Made by a program: the position numbers and the translations under genes | In this document: in pieces, positions 35,961 to 48,488 of the stretch | Layout: every line of letters starts with the position of its first letter | Position numbering within the stretch: the stretch's first letter is position 1 | Notes under the pieces: model-generated | Seen by the model: only the letters and a program-made list of their open reading frames with translations | Told to the model about the DNA's origin: nothing | The model's database searches: none | Source: Combretum micranthum | Taxonomy: Eukaryota; Streptophyta; Magnoliopsida; Myrtales; Combretaceae | Assembly: GCA_024138025.1 (NCBI GenBank) | Contig: JAMXBD010001597.1 | Location: 62,001 to 126,000, forward strand | Length of the DNA: 64,000 nucleotides | Reading direction: 5' to 3'

Positions 35961-36772
35961 AAATTACATTAGAAGGTCCCAACATTTCAAAAAATTCATT
36001 TTGGGTCTTAGTGTTTGGGGTAAGTTAATTTAAGGTCCCAACATTTGAATAAATGGGTCAATTTAGGTACTTAAGGATACGTGTCAATAGAAAAAGAGCC
36101 TTCTAGATTTTGATTAAATATTCTCTCTTGTTGACACATGTCCTTTGTTCATATAGAAACCGCGATGTGTTGCTTATAAGAAGCAAGAACCTTGGTATAA
36201 TTCTTAGATGCCAAAATCAAAATGGAAATTAGATTGATAAGTTAAATTGAACACCACAAAATTAGATCTGATAAGTTCAATAAAAGTTCACTCAAGAACT
36301 TAAGAGAAATCTCTTAATTTTGTGTATTCAAAAGTTGTTATCTAATACAATCAAAAGATTACATATATAGAAACATAAGGAAACCTAAAAGACACTTAAT
36401 ACATTGTTCTTGTTGAAAACATAAGCTAGCAGCCATAAAATTACATAGGCGGGCTTTAAACAAAAATGAGAAAAAAACATGTCTAGGACACAACTTATGT
36501 CGGCAATACACCAGTGGCATACATAAGCAACGCTGGTGACTTAGATAAGGAACACTTCTAGTATTCAAGACGACCTTGATAAAGACACTACTGATCACTT
36601 TCAATGCATAGTAAGCTGGCAATGTAGTTACTAAACACCAGTAGTATAAAAGTGTAGGCTGGTGGTGTTGGAGACAACTTTAAAGAATTTGATTTTTTTC
36701 AACTTCAACACTGCTACAAGGCTGGTGACATAAATTTGCAGAGTTGGTGGCGTTGAAATCTAAATTGGCAAT
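35961..36772 (-). repeat. Unassigned repeat with a GCC-core motif cluster, possible LTR
   Basis: Begins with a segment ('AAGGTCCCAACATTT', twice, about 75 bases apart, 35,975 and 36,030) of a type common in plant repeats. The right part (36,500-36,770) carries repeated GCTGGTG, CCAGTGG and GTGGCGTTG motifs, read on the minus strand as CACCAGC and GCCACC. A minus-strand TATATAT lies beyond them at about 36,363-36,369. That order, motif cluster then TATA, is the same as in LTR1. It may be the U3 of a minus-strand LTR whose coding region lies on the right (40,457-40,745), but no LTR end was identified. Confidence 0.35.
36768..36772. repeat. Target duplication GCAAT, left copy of S3
   Basis: GCAAT here and GCCAT at 40,457-40,461 differ at one base. 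Confidence 0.65.
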
Positions 36773-39700
36773 TGTCATGCTCCAAAGGGTATCCAAAACG
36801 CCACAGTCCACCACACTCGATCTTTAAACTTAAGTATGACAACCTTAGTCATCCATAAGTTTACATATCGGGTGTAAGGTGTACTTGCATAATTTTTAGG
36901 ATCAGCCTTTGAATCGAATAGTCTTAAGAAAGCATACAATAACATTAAGAATAGAAATCACAACAAGATAAATAAGTTAAGTCTTTACAAAAGTCAAGGG
37001 GGCATACGCCCACCAAAATAATAGAAGTCTATCAGGTCTAAATCCATCTTACAAATATTATAGTTTATGTTAAAGAGATTTTCCCAGAAGTCCACGCCTA
37101 TAGCTAGGTCCCGACTTCTTCAAAAGCTCCTTAATCCAAAAAGATAAACTGCAAAAAGTGTTCTCTCGGAACAACAAAAAATGGAAACACTGAACAAAAA
37201 CTATCAGAATGTAAGCTAACCAGCTTAGTGAGGTTCATTTCCAAATAACAACTCATTCAAGATATATATATATATATATATAAGCAAGTTATAGTTAGGC
37301 AATCATATGAATGCATGAGCATACAAGCATATGACTTTCCAGTAGCCATAGGTGAATGGATTTATGCCCTCCATTCGAGGTTGGGGTGGTCCATAAGTTA
37401 TGTGACCATAATCCCAATCTCTTTCTCTTAGTTATACAACCTCTGTTGTTTTATTATGGTAGTTTTAAGTGCTTACCCCACTTTCGTTAACTTAAGCGAT
37501 CTTGCATCCTTAATGTTAACACAGGCTCCCTCGCCTCTGCTAATATACTTTTGTCCCACCAAAGGTATATTAGCTAATGCAATGTGACTCACTACGTGAT
37601 ATGCATGTGCAGTTTATTCATATAATTGTGGCATATTAATTATGCAGGTTAAGTGTGATAATAGAGGATTTCAGACAATCCAAGTCTATACTAGCTCATA
37701 CAATGATTTTACAACAAGTCTCGTCCCGATATACTTATCATTCATTCAACCAAGATTAGTTCACAACTTATCATAATTTTATCTTTTCCTAATTCTAATG
37801 CCACTACGATTACAAGCACATACATGAGCACAACTATTTAAGAAATGAACTCATCAGCCATAGAGAGAAATCCACTAGTCGTAGTAGTCCTCGGGGAGTA
37901 GAAATCCATCCTCTAAATCACCTAAGTACAAGGAATACTCTCAATAAGTATTTCTTATGAAGTTCTAATAAACTTAACAAATCTACTTACTAAGTTTGTC
38001 AATTTTCGCCTAAGTTGAAGTCCTAACTTAAAATGGTCATACTTAACTCATTTTAACTCGGAATTGCGCATATTATATATCGATTTCTATCTATTTCGAA
38101 AGATCTAGCCATTTCCAAAGTTAAATCAAACATCTAAGGTCATTTGAGGGTTGAAAAGCTACTATACAGCAGGGTTACGAAAATTTCAGTTTTGAGTTAT
38201 TGTTGAAAATTGTTACTTTTGTTCCATTTAACTTTTCAGATCAACTTATATTGGTTCTACACTTGTAAAGAGAACTTCTAGCCAAAGATAAAATATTAAA
38301 TACTTATATGATCCTAATGATATTGTCCAAATGAAAATTCCAAGAATCTACTTTTGTAAAAACCGAAATTTTAAGTTGAAACTCATTTTCTTGTTTTGAG
38401 AAATCCTTTGCTAAAACTAACATGACTCAATGAAGATAATTTTCTTATGTCACCAATTATAAAAGCATTCCATTTTCCACATAAAAATCTTATTTTGGAG
38501 TCTAAAATAAGGTTTTCAAAATTCATCTCTTCCTAGATCCGAATTTCTTCCTTGAGTTTTAGAATGAAAACAAGACCTAGACTTGTCTTTTACAAAACTC
38601 TCTACTTTAGAAATACCTTTTAGGAAAACTCATATAAACTTATGAAAATCCAATCCTTAGGATATCTATACCAAGAGCCTTTTATATTTTTTTCTAAATC
38701 TTCATTTTGAGGTTAGATAATGGGTTTCAAAAATGGGTCTTGGCTTAGATCCGAATTTTCAAAAATTGTTTTTGAACATATCTTTTGATAAAATCCATCA
38801 AGACTTATGAAAAATCATCCTTTACATATATTATCTTAAGAGCCTTTTATATCTTGAATAAAATCTTCATTTTTTAGTTGTAAAACATGTTTTTAAACTA
38901 TGCCTTGGCCTAAATCGAAAATAGGATTTTTGTTTTGAAAAATAATCTTTGAAAATCACATTTGAACTATATAAAATGAAGTCTTGATGATATGTACCCA
39001 TTAAGCCTTTATTATTTCAAGTAAAACTTCCATTTTGATACTTGGAAAGTGGTTTTTAAATATGGGTCTTGCTTTGATACGAATTTCACCATTTTTATTC
39101 AAGTTTAAATCTAAGATCTACACATAATATAATCATAAATATAAAAGAAATACATGGTAGTAAGCCCTAAACCTATAGATCTAAACATAAACATATCCAA
39201 AGCTTCATAAAATTAGATCTACAAAGTATAATATAAATATGAAGATAATAAAGTCTTAAAGACAACAAATATAGCAATATCAATATAGATCATAAACAAG
39301 AGGAGCGTTTCAAAGTTTTGGCATCATCATCTTTAGCCTTTAGGCATTATGGAAAGTCCTTTGATGCATGAGACCTCCATATAATCAACCTATAGCATCT
39401 ATGGAAGCTTAAGAAGAAAGTTTACTTAAAGAATCTTCAAGAATGGAATGTGGAAGCAATATTTTGAGATGGGGGCAGCTTGGTTTCTTACAAGAACAAG
39501 GCTAAGAAAGAGATAAAGAGGGAAAAAAGAGAGAGTAAATTATGTAGGATTGCAAAGAGTGAAAGTGTGTAAGTAAGAGGCTTTAAAATAGAGAGAGGAG
39601 TATGATAAAAGTGTGTTAAATAATTGAAAGAAAAAAAATAAAACAATGGCAGAAATTAAGAGGGGGTGGGCGTGATTTTCATAGGGAGAGAGAGGAGGAT

Positions 39701-40456
39701 TTAGTTGGCGTGTAACTTGAATTTTGAAAGTGCAACTTGTGCTACTCAATTTGCTAACTAAAAGAGACTTTAAATCATTAAATAAATCAATAAAATAAAA
39801 GAAAAGTGGCTGATTTTGAGAGTGCGGTCAGTTGCCATGCATGGGAAATTGAGTGTAGAAAGAGTGAAAGAAAACATGAATAATATGTAGAAGTGACAAT
39901 TAAAGTGTACTTGAAGTATGGGTTGAAAAAGTGCTTTTTATTAAGAAAAATATATAAAATAAAATTAAGAAAAATAGTTTTAAATGAGTGGTAGAAATTT
40001 CATAAATAAAATTAAATAATCAATTGAATTATGTTAGTATTTCAACAAATAAGTTACCGGTATGGCCAAAATATGCTTACATAAGCTATAACTTATATTT
40101 TTAGATTCTGAAAAATTATAAACTCGATATTTTTGAAATCCTTATAAAAATACGAGTCTAAAAATATTAAAGATGTATTTTCAATTTTCCAAGCCCCGAG
40201 ACCACTTTCCAAAAGCAGTATCTAATTGGATTCGAAATAAGCCGAAAATAACCCAATCTGATATTTTTAAGAAATCAAATATTATTACGGACTATTCTAT
40301 ACACTTTACTTAATTTTCGAATTCTCGATTTACGAACACGGAATTTTCGAATCTAAACTGTAGGGTTTAACTTGAGATCTATTGACTTAAGATTTCCGGT
40401 TGATTTCCCGGCTTAGGGTTAAGGCTTAGGATTACTCTAAAAACTGAGGGTTTACA
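36773..40456 (-). repeat. Solo large LTR, copy S3 (3,684 bp)
   Basis: Plus-strand ends are TGTCATGCTCC and GAGGGTTTACA, flanked by GCAAT/GCCAT. It is the reverse of S2: the conserved inverted repeat is at 38,021-38,062, and the CT-rich U3 zone appears as a GA-rich tract with 'GAGGGGGTGGGCGTG' near 39,660. The TATA position is weak (TATTTTAAAG on the minus strand, about 39,581-39,590). An (AT)n tract lies at about 37,261-37,282. It separates a reading frame on its right from a continuation on its left (see the fragment at 40,457). Confidence 0.85.
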
Positions 40457-40745
40457 GCCATTTTGAGCTGACTTTGATTCTGATTGACCCATCCATCATT
40501 TTGGTCCATTCTCGAGCTAACTTTAAGGATCTTGATCAGTTTATGTTCATCCTTGGTAGTGTGCACATAGATCTCCTCTCCTTGAACTTGTTGAATGAAT
40601 CCATTGAGGGCATCCTTGAATCTTTTAGCTTGATTCCTTGTAGCCGGTTCAGATAGAATCTCTAATGGGTCTACTCTCCATCTTCTAGCCATGTCCCCAT
40701 CTTGAGTTTTGTTAACCCAAGAAAACCAAAATGTGAACAATGTTT
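40457..40745 (-). pseudogene. Gypsy polyprotein tail or Gag fragment, minus strand
   Basis: About 95 codons on the minus strand including 'MARRWRVDPLE' and a basic block 'TRNQAKRFKDALNGFIQ'. Sequences of the form TRxxAKRFKxALNG occur in the tail of many plant Ty3/gypsy proteins; I cannot tell from memory whether this is the Gag or Pol end. The frame runs into solo LTR S3. If S3 and one target copy are left out, it stays open for about 30 further codons at 36,767 downward before a stop, supporting S3 as a late insertion. No other domain is present. Confidence 0.5.
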
Positions 40746-40900
40746 AAGTAACTAGCTATTAGAAACAACAAAACATTTTCAAAATCTAGATTACTATAAC
40801 CTACACCATACCTTTACAATTTGGAGTCCTAAAGCCTACACCATAGTTTTAAAATCTGGACTCTTGTGATTCGAGAAGGATCCATACTCTTAAAATGACC

Positions 40901-40932
<32 letters not shown>

Positions 40933-42513
40933 GGATGAGGGGGAAGGATTTTGGGTGAATAAAAGTTAATTCTTCTAAATGCATTGTAAATGTTTATTTT
41001 TAAAATTCAATATCTATGGAGTAGTAAAAGATTCACACTTTTACAAATCAATTTTCTGGGATCTTGTTACAAATGGTGTGTGTCTTCTGTTATCACTTAA
41101 ATTATATTAATTTAATTTATCCTTTGACATATTTGTTTATTTATTGCCTTAAAATTTATAAGCTTATATGTAGCTTGGCATTCAATTGTATGTGCATGTA
41201 GTAGTTATGTATTAAGATTTATTACTTAGCTTATTGTGATTTTTAGTTTTAGGTGATCATGATAATCTTGATTAGAAACTATTTGTGTTATCTTTCAAAA
41301 ATTAGTAAAATACGACATACCGACTCTAAGGAAAATTATTTGGAATTTTTATAATATAATCCTTTGAATTAAAGACCCCTTAAATTTTCCTCTTTTAATT
41401 CCTGAAACTATAGCTATTACGACTTGTTGATCTTTAGGCATCATGACGATTTCATTTTGATAATTGTTATATATTTGAGATGTTATAGTATTTGACCTTT
41501 GATGTTGAGAAATTATAGAGATTTAATATGTGGCAAAGTTATTGCTTCCTTTAGTTAAAAAGCATGTCACTAGATTTATTTTTGAACGAAAAATCATAAA
41601 AGTTGCCCTATATAGCTAACTAATGTAGCAATGATGAGCAACATAGCTTAGACTAAGTAGTAGTTTAATACATAGAAATTGGACATTCCTTTTTTTTTTT
41701 CTTAATTTGTCTTCCCTAGAGAAATTAATTACCATAATAAGATTCGTACGAAATTAATTAAAAAATACAGTTGCAAAATTGCATGTACAATTACAACTTA
41801 CATAAACAACATATTTATAATAAATGATTTATAGATCAAATCTTCAATATGTCATTTACAAATTGCATGAATAACATGTCATATTCTATAAATATGAAGT
41901 TCTAGCCATCATTTCTTCATCTCGTAGACTCTTATCTACACTTCTTTGATCCTCCTCTACCAATCCATTCCATCTCCATCTCCTCTCCCTAAACTTCCTC
42001 CTGACATCTCAAGTCATGTCTCTCCCTATGGCTACCTCCTCATATGTGCTACTAAAGTGTCACAATAGCCTCTCATGAACCCCTCTTTGCTCCTTCGAAG
42101 AGAAAGGTAAAAGGAAGGATTGCTAGTGAACATGGAAAAGGCACGATCAATTAGTTCTACCATGTTATTAGAGCCATCATAGGTATAAAATTCAATGAGA
42201 GTTTGTAACCCAATCTTGCTTTGAGGTTTTAGATCACTTCATTAAGCTCATGCTTGAAATGGCTCAGCACTTACTGAGGTTTTGGATTAAATGTTTAAGA
42301 TATAGACCAAAATATTTTTTTATGTAAATCACATGTTAAAAATGCTAGTTTCTTGTATTTGGATGAATGACATGTTGAAAATGCAATTTTACTAGGTAAA
42401 ATGGTAATTAAATTCGTATGAGTTATATTGTAATTTTTTTAAATGAGTTGCAAACATTTATTACATCTCATCTAAGTTTGTTGTGTGTAAGAATAAAAAA
42501 GAAAATTCAAAAT
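40746..42513. other. AT-rich spacer, no gene seen
   Basis: Contains an (AAAAG)n microsatellite (about 40,899-40,937). A less AT-rich part (41,930-42,170) has short frames with no recognisable domain. Nothing else supported. Confidence 0.4.
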
Positions 42514-43508
42514 TGTTATTAATTGTGCCCTAGGCCAATTATTGGACATTGTCATTCTTATAAAGAGGCATTTATTATTATATTGCTTACATGTTTATTT
42601 TATTATAATATCCTTGAATAATCATATAATTATTCTAGATATCCTTAGATACTCATTATTGTGGGAACAATAATGCATTGAATCTAGTATGAAGTTTGAT
42701 TGATAATCATAGGATATTTATTTATATAGAGATGCAAATCAAACTCATAGGTACATATTGGAGAACTAAGTACTAGGCTAACTCACTATGATATCACTAT
42801 ATGGATTTATGTCATAGGTGATTTTCATAATTACACTGTCATTGTGTCCTTGACCTGAAATCACTATGTATCCTAACATGAGGAACATTATGATTTGACT
42901 AAATCAAAAGTTATATTTAACAAGATAATTATAAGGATGAGATTGGGCGTAGTGTGAATTATATAGATGGAGATGAGTGATTAAAGATGGGATTTGTCCC
43001 TCTCATTATGAAAGAGATATCTCTGGGCCCCTCGATAAGTGAGACTAAGAAATATATGGCCATGCTCAAATGAATAGATAGTATGATAAATGTTGTTTGT
43101 TTTACTAGTCCACTTGGAGATCGAGAAATGATAAGGTTGAATAATATAATGGTGACACTATTCATGCATCATGTTCAATCTAGATATCATGAGATAAAAG
43201 AATTATGACATAAGTTATAGATTAGGTAAAGTCAAATCATTGATCTTCACTTAACTTGGTTGACATATTGTTTTGCTAGAAGCCACTTATGTTTCGTGGG
43301 CTAAAAAAATGTTTTAGGTCAACTACTAACATTAAGTGGACCTACAAGATCACACATAAAAAATGAACCAAATGGGTCATGGATAAATATTTATTAGTTT
43401 TAAATAGTCAAGAAGAATAAATAATAATTTTCTTGATTTAGAAGAGAAACTTCTAAAAAAGGTAGCTTCTTTTAGAGGGTGTTACAAAAAAAAATTTACT
43501 AAGGAAGT
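42514..43508 (+). repeat. Copia-like LTR, left part (interrupted by S4)
   Basis: From about TGTTATTAATTGTGCCCTAGG to the 'AGAGGGTGTTAC' region. The opening 'GTGCCCTAGGCC...GGACATTGTCATTCT' resembles LTR starts of plant Ty1/copia elements. The part after S4 ends at a primer site (47,196), so the whole is one 5' LTR of about 1.43 kb. Near the insertion, motifs such as 'GGTAGCTTCTTTTAGAGG' (left) and 'GTAACCTCTTTTAAAAGA' (right) show it is one repeat-rich sequence. The exact start is uncertain. Confidence 0.5.
43504..43508. repeat. Target duplication GAAGT, left copy of S4
   Basis: Identical to 46,749-46,753. Confidence 0.85.
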
Positions 43509-46500
43509 TGTCACGCCCTGGAGGGTATCTTAAACGTGGCAGTCCACCGCATATAATATTAAAGCTAATACATGACAACCTTAGTCATGTAGGAGCTTTG
43601 ATATTACATGCAAAGCGTGCTTCCAAGATAGTAGGAGACTCACAGGGGTATTACATTTAAGTAGATAATAAAAGTAAGCAAGAACTTATATATATAAACA
43701 TAAGATTTCCATAATAATATCCTTACATCATCTTAGGGGTATACCCCCGCTTTAGAAGTCTTCCAAAATAATAACAACTATAACATAAGCCTACTATAGA
43801 GATTTTCCTAGAAGCCTATGTTCAAAACTTAAATACATAAAGCTTCTTCCAAAAAATCCTAGTAGCTTAAACTCGTATCTGGCATACGGGGCTCTTTGGG
43901 GCTAACCAAAGGTAATCGTACTGTAACAAAAAGCTATAAGGGTATAAGCAAAACTAGCTTAGTGAGATAATTCCATCTATAAGACATTTCCATATAGCAA
44001 GTAAGTATTCAATCAAGCATATGAGAATGCACCAATTATATGAACAAGCAAAATACATATGATTAACCGGAAATCAAGTGTAGCATGGATTTTACACCCT
44101 TAATGTCAAAGGTTGGGAGATTACAGGCCCATACAACCATCAATATTTGCAGATTTACCGGCTCTTGCTAGCCCTTGTAGACTTTTCGGCTCCTACCAGC
44201 CACCACCACCATTTCCTCGTTTTCCCACACGAAGAATAGTAGTGAAAAGAATGTGACTCACAATTATGATATGCATGAATCAATTTCAACATATATTTAA
44301 CCAAATAATGTTTAGTTCAAGTTAATGGTGATCAACACAATTTTCATCATATCAATACAAGAATCACAATTTATTTATCAAACCTTCTTTTGATATTCTT
44401 AACTTATTTTCAACCAATCATAATTCCAAGTCACACAACAATTATTCATTTTATCTTTTTCTTAATTGCTAGTACTACTACTTACAAGCACAAAATAATG
44501 AAATGTAACTTAGTAAAGGATTAACTCACTCCATGTCGGTAGATCCTAATCGAAGTAACCTCTGGAAAAGTGATCTCGGGTCCTTCTCCACCTAAACAAG
44601 ATGAAATACTCAAAATGAGTCTTTCATGAAACTTCTATTCTTAAAGATTCTAAACTTTTCTTAAAATCCCTGTAAAATCGTATAAGAGGAAATTCCAACT
44701 TAAAATGGCCATAACTTGTTCATTTTAACTTGGAATTTCGCATATAATATACTGTTTTCTACCTATTCAAAAAGATCTATCTATTTCTAAACTTATTTTC
44801 ATCAAACTAAGTCGTTCGGGTTCCGAAAAAGTGGGGGACAGATTCACCACGAATTTTCATAAACTTGTTTTCCTTCTTTTATCCAAAGCTCATCTTGAAG
44901 AAATAGGTAATATAATAGTTTGTAAAATGTTTGGAATGTATATTCATATATTTATTGACTCATAACAAATGTATGAAGTTAATGAAGTTGTCTCAATTTT
45001 TTGAAAAAGTAAAGTTTTTAAAGATTTTGAAACTTGAGCGTTTTTGAAATATTCATTTTGCTTTGAAAATATCTTAAGTTATTTATGATGAGTATTTCTT
45101 TTCTTTTCCTAAATTTTATTTTCACAATCTCTTTAAATTCTTAAGGAATGATTTTTATATCCTAAGCTTAGCTTCCAACACTTTTTGAAAGTAATAACAC
45201 TTCTATATTTAGAAAAATAATTTCTTGATTTTTGAGATCATTTTATTTTAATAAAAATAATTTCTATCATTTGAAGAAAAAGTGAAGTTGTTATAAAATC
45301 TTTGTTTACTTCAAAAAGCCCTTTTTATGTCATGTATAAAATTTCTTATGAACTTCTAAGTTTGTAAAGATGACTTCTTAGTTTTAGAAAAGTTTACTTC
45401 CTATTTTCATTTCTAGAAAAGAATCTTTAGAAAATATTTTCTTATTTATTTTCTTTGAAACAAAAATCATTATGTTCATGCATGAATATGAATCATAAAG
45501 TTATGGAAACATAATAACTTGAAAGAATAAGTCGATAAGAAAATAAATCAAGTATTGGAACCTTAGCTTCATCAAGGTATCCCGAGACTAAGAAAAGACT
45601 AGTCCCAAAAGAAAAAAAAATGTTTTGACTTGATGAAGACAAGTCTAAGACTAGAAAAACTAGTCTTAAAAATAACATGAAAGTAAATAATTGCATGGAA
45701 GTAAGTAAATTGTAAGGAAAGTAAATAAATTGCAAAACAATAAGCTTATATGCTCTGAATAATACATATAGCTATATAGATATATATTAGATAGTTATAA
45801 ACATAAAAGCAATATAAAGGAATATGATGATGAACAAAAACAAAGTATGAACCTATTGTTGCTTTCCTTAACCTTCATGGTTTAGAAAACACACACTAAG
45901 TTCATACTAAGTAGATTAACATAAAGAAAACTTGAAGAAAGTTTACCTAAAGGAACTAAACTAGAGAGAACTTCTTGAGAGGAAATTCTTAAAGAAATTT
46001 GAGAGAGTAACTTTAGTAGAAGAAAGGTGTGAAAAAAGTAGAAGTAAGAGGTGGTATTTATAGGAAAATATGGGAGATAATTTGTGTTAATTAAATAAAG
46101 GAAAAGTAAAACAATTAAAGGGAAAGAAGGAGGGGGCCGGCGCAATTTTTGTGAGGAGAGGGATAGAATTTTTTTTTTTTTTGTATTTTTGTTAATTAAA
46201 AGTAAGATATGAAAGATGTGAAGTTGTATTGAAAATGAAAATGTGTAAGAAATAGGTGTATAGGTTGTAAGAAAAAGTAGAGATAGATAAATAGTATAGA
46301 ATAGTAGTAAATAGTGTAATGTAAAGTAGACATGACAATTTAAGTACCGGTAGTAAGAAAATACGCGTATAAATGCGATATTTGATATTTTTAGCTACCG
46401 AAAATTTATGAAATTGATATTTATTAAAATCTTATATTTTTATGAGTCTAACGGTATATTCGGAATATTTTTAATATTTCGAGCTTCGGGACATGTTTTT

Positions 46501-46748
46501 CAAGAACTGTGTCCGATCGGATTTAAAAAGAGTCGTGGTTTTACTAAACTGATCTTTTTAAGCTTCCTTGGATAATTACGAACTATTCTACTCACTAAAC
46601 TCTTTCTTACTCCCTTAGGGTTTCTTAAACAGAAATGCCAGACTTAAAACGGTTACGGTAAACTAGGGTTTTGTTGACTTTAGAAATCCGGTTGACTTCT
46701 AATTAAGGTTTAAGATTTAATTTGAATCCAAAATTTCGAGGGTTTACA
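43509..46748 (-). repeat. Solo large LTR, copy S4 (3,240 bp)
   Basis: Plus-strand ends TGTCACGCCCTGG and GAGGGTTTACA with perfect GAAGT duplications. On its own (minus) strand it runs U3 at the right, then TATAAATA at 46,055-46,062, and a GGCCGGCG core in a GA-rich (CT-rich on the minus strand) zone at about 46,125-46,165. The inverted repeat at 44,695-44,733 is one of the best preserved (CCAACTTAAAATG ... CATTTTAACTTGG). 'GACTAAGAAAAGACTAGTCCC' near 45,590 is shared with S5 and S7. No internal region is present. It sits inside a copia-like LTR. Confidence 0.9.
46055..46062 (-). promoter_or_regulatory. TATA box of solo LTR S4
   Basis: TATTTATA on the plus strand, TATAAATA on the minus strand, about 60-70 bases from the GGCCGGCG core. 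S5 has it at 52,728-52,735 (minus) and S7 at 60,833-60,840 (plus). Confidence 0.6.
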
Positions 46749-46753
46749 GAAGT
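46749..46753. repeat. Target duplication GAAGT, right copy of S4
   Basis: Identical to 43,504-43,508. Confidence 0.85.
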
Positions 46754-47190
46754 AACCTCTTTTAAAAGATGTTACAAAGTAGGTAAATTCTCTAAGAAGT
46801 AATTCCCAATGAAGTAACCTCTTGAAGAGAGGTTAACACCATCTACTTATAAGTGATCTCTTATGAAGTTGGGACCTTTCATGAAACCTGAAAATTGGAG
46901 AGAAACACCAGAGATCATATAAGTAAATTCCTATGGTAATCTATAACGGTTCTAGAGAGTGTTAGCATCCAATACCCATTTCCAGTGTGGTCTTTCGTGT
47001 GGATACTAGTAGAGGGCGTTCGTGATTTCGCAAAGCTAGCAAATCTACCTCATTGAAGTTTTGAAAAGCATCTAAGGTAAAATCTTTACTCCTTATCAAT
47101 TTATATGAACCATTTGGACCATTTGTGTTTTAGGGATTCTGTTTCAAAAAAATTCTAGCACAAAATATGATTTCTGAATCTCTAAAAACT
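46754..47190 (+). repeat. Copia-like LTR, right part
   Basis: Continues the LTR begun at about 42,514. It includes several AAGTAACCTCT-type motifs and ends near CTCTAAAAACTAATAA, directly before the tRNA-Met primer site. The expected terminal CA is not preserved. Confidence 0.5.
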
Positions 47191-47195
47191 AATAA

Positions 47196-47206
47196 TGGTA
47201 TCAGAG
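47196..47206 (+). other. Primer-binding site of the copia-like element
   Basis: TGGTATCAGAG, complementary to the 3' end of initiator tRNA-Met, 6-8 bases after the inferred LTR end. Confidence 0.7.
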
Positions 47207-48488
47207 TTGCTTGTGGTTTCAATTAAATTGATAGCGTGTGTTACATATATGTTGATACATATGAACATGGATATTTGGGTTTAATAGAGATTTATTACCT
47301 ATCTAAGATTATTTGACTATGAAATGAATTTTCCATACATGTGATGTGAATGTGAATACAATTAAGAAATCAATATGGATTAATGTCATACACATATGGA
47401 GGATTGATTAATTGATAAATAGATCTGATATAATTTGGTTATAATGGATTTATTATGATTAGTGTGATTAAACACGAATAAAGTCTTTTGTTTATGGGGA
47501 TGAACAAATCCATTGTAAATAGAATACAAAGGATTATTGCAGATTTATGGTGTCTGTTATAGCGGGATCACCATTGCTACCTATACGTTGTGTCTTATAA
47601 TTTTTTAAAGATAAAAATTTGAAAAAATTAATAAGTTCTTGTATTCTATAGACATGATATGTGATAACGTGATCTTGTTTGCTTTTGTATGATGTATATA
47701 TATGCATGGTACATAGCATAGCCCCTTATGACTTATGTGATCAGTAGGTTTCATTCATTTGTTTTATGGATTGTAATTTAATGAATATGACCTGTATGTT
47801 GTTTTCATTTTTGTTGCTATTAAATTCTACTAGTAATAGTGGGATGCTTTTGTATCACATATCACGATGAGCTAGCAGATTTTGCCTATTCAGCTCTCTC
47901 ATTTGCTTTCCAGCGCAATAAACATTGTGAATAATATATATGTATATCTCGACATTTCTGAACTAAATCCACCAATTAACTATGGAGATAATGGAAGCAA
48001 TTTGATTACTCGTCCATTAAGTCAAGTCAACAAGAATTTATAACATGGTCACTATCTTTTGTGGTGGATAATTAATCGCTCTATTTCCTATTCCAATTTT
48101 TCCTTTTCCCCTGCGTCAACATATTCAAATTTAAAAAACGACAAGCCGTTGACTATGTTGCTGAAACCATGTTCATATCTCAATTTGGAAAGTGATCATT
48201 CGCAAATACTTAAGTGATCTGATTAATAATTTGCGTTGAACTCTAACTTGAAATTGTAGCAAGAGAATATCGTGTATGTTATGATTTTATATGAGCAACG
48301 AGTTTGTCTAATTAGTGGCCCAAAAAAAAAAAAAAAAAAAAGAACTTGTCGTGTTCAAAAAACCTGTTTAAATTATTGTCACAGCGTTGAGTAAAAACTG
48401 AGGTCGTAGTGGTTCTTAACTTGTCAATGGTCCACAATCTTCGTCTTAATGCTGTAAAGATAGAAAGGAAAAAAGACGCCGACATATT
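47207..48488. other. Leader remnant and AT-rich spacer, no coding region
   Basis: The first few hundred bases could be the untranslated leader of the copia-like element, but no Gag, integrase or RT sequence follows, so the element is truncated. The rest is AT-rich with a poly-A tract at about 48,322-48,341. Nothing else seen. Confidence 0.35.

Noticed and set aside
37261..37282. (AT)n tract as a regulatory or scaffold site
   Set aside because: A simple microsatellite inside solo LTR S3; another at about 33,083-33,099 in S2. No further evidence.
40474..40656. 60-codon plus-strand open frame
   Set aside because: Antisense shadow of the gypsy coding fragment on the minus strand.
43509..46748. 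Terminal-inverted-repeat DNA transposon reading for the large units (TGT...ACA)
   Set aside because: The inverted match at the ends is only about 5 bases, while 5-bp duplications, a TATA box with a U3-like region upstream, and TG...CA ends fit an LTR better. The non-autonomous alternative is kept open in the findings.
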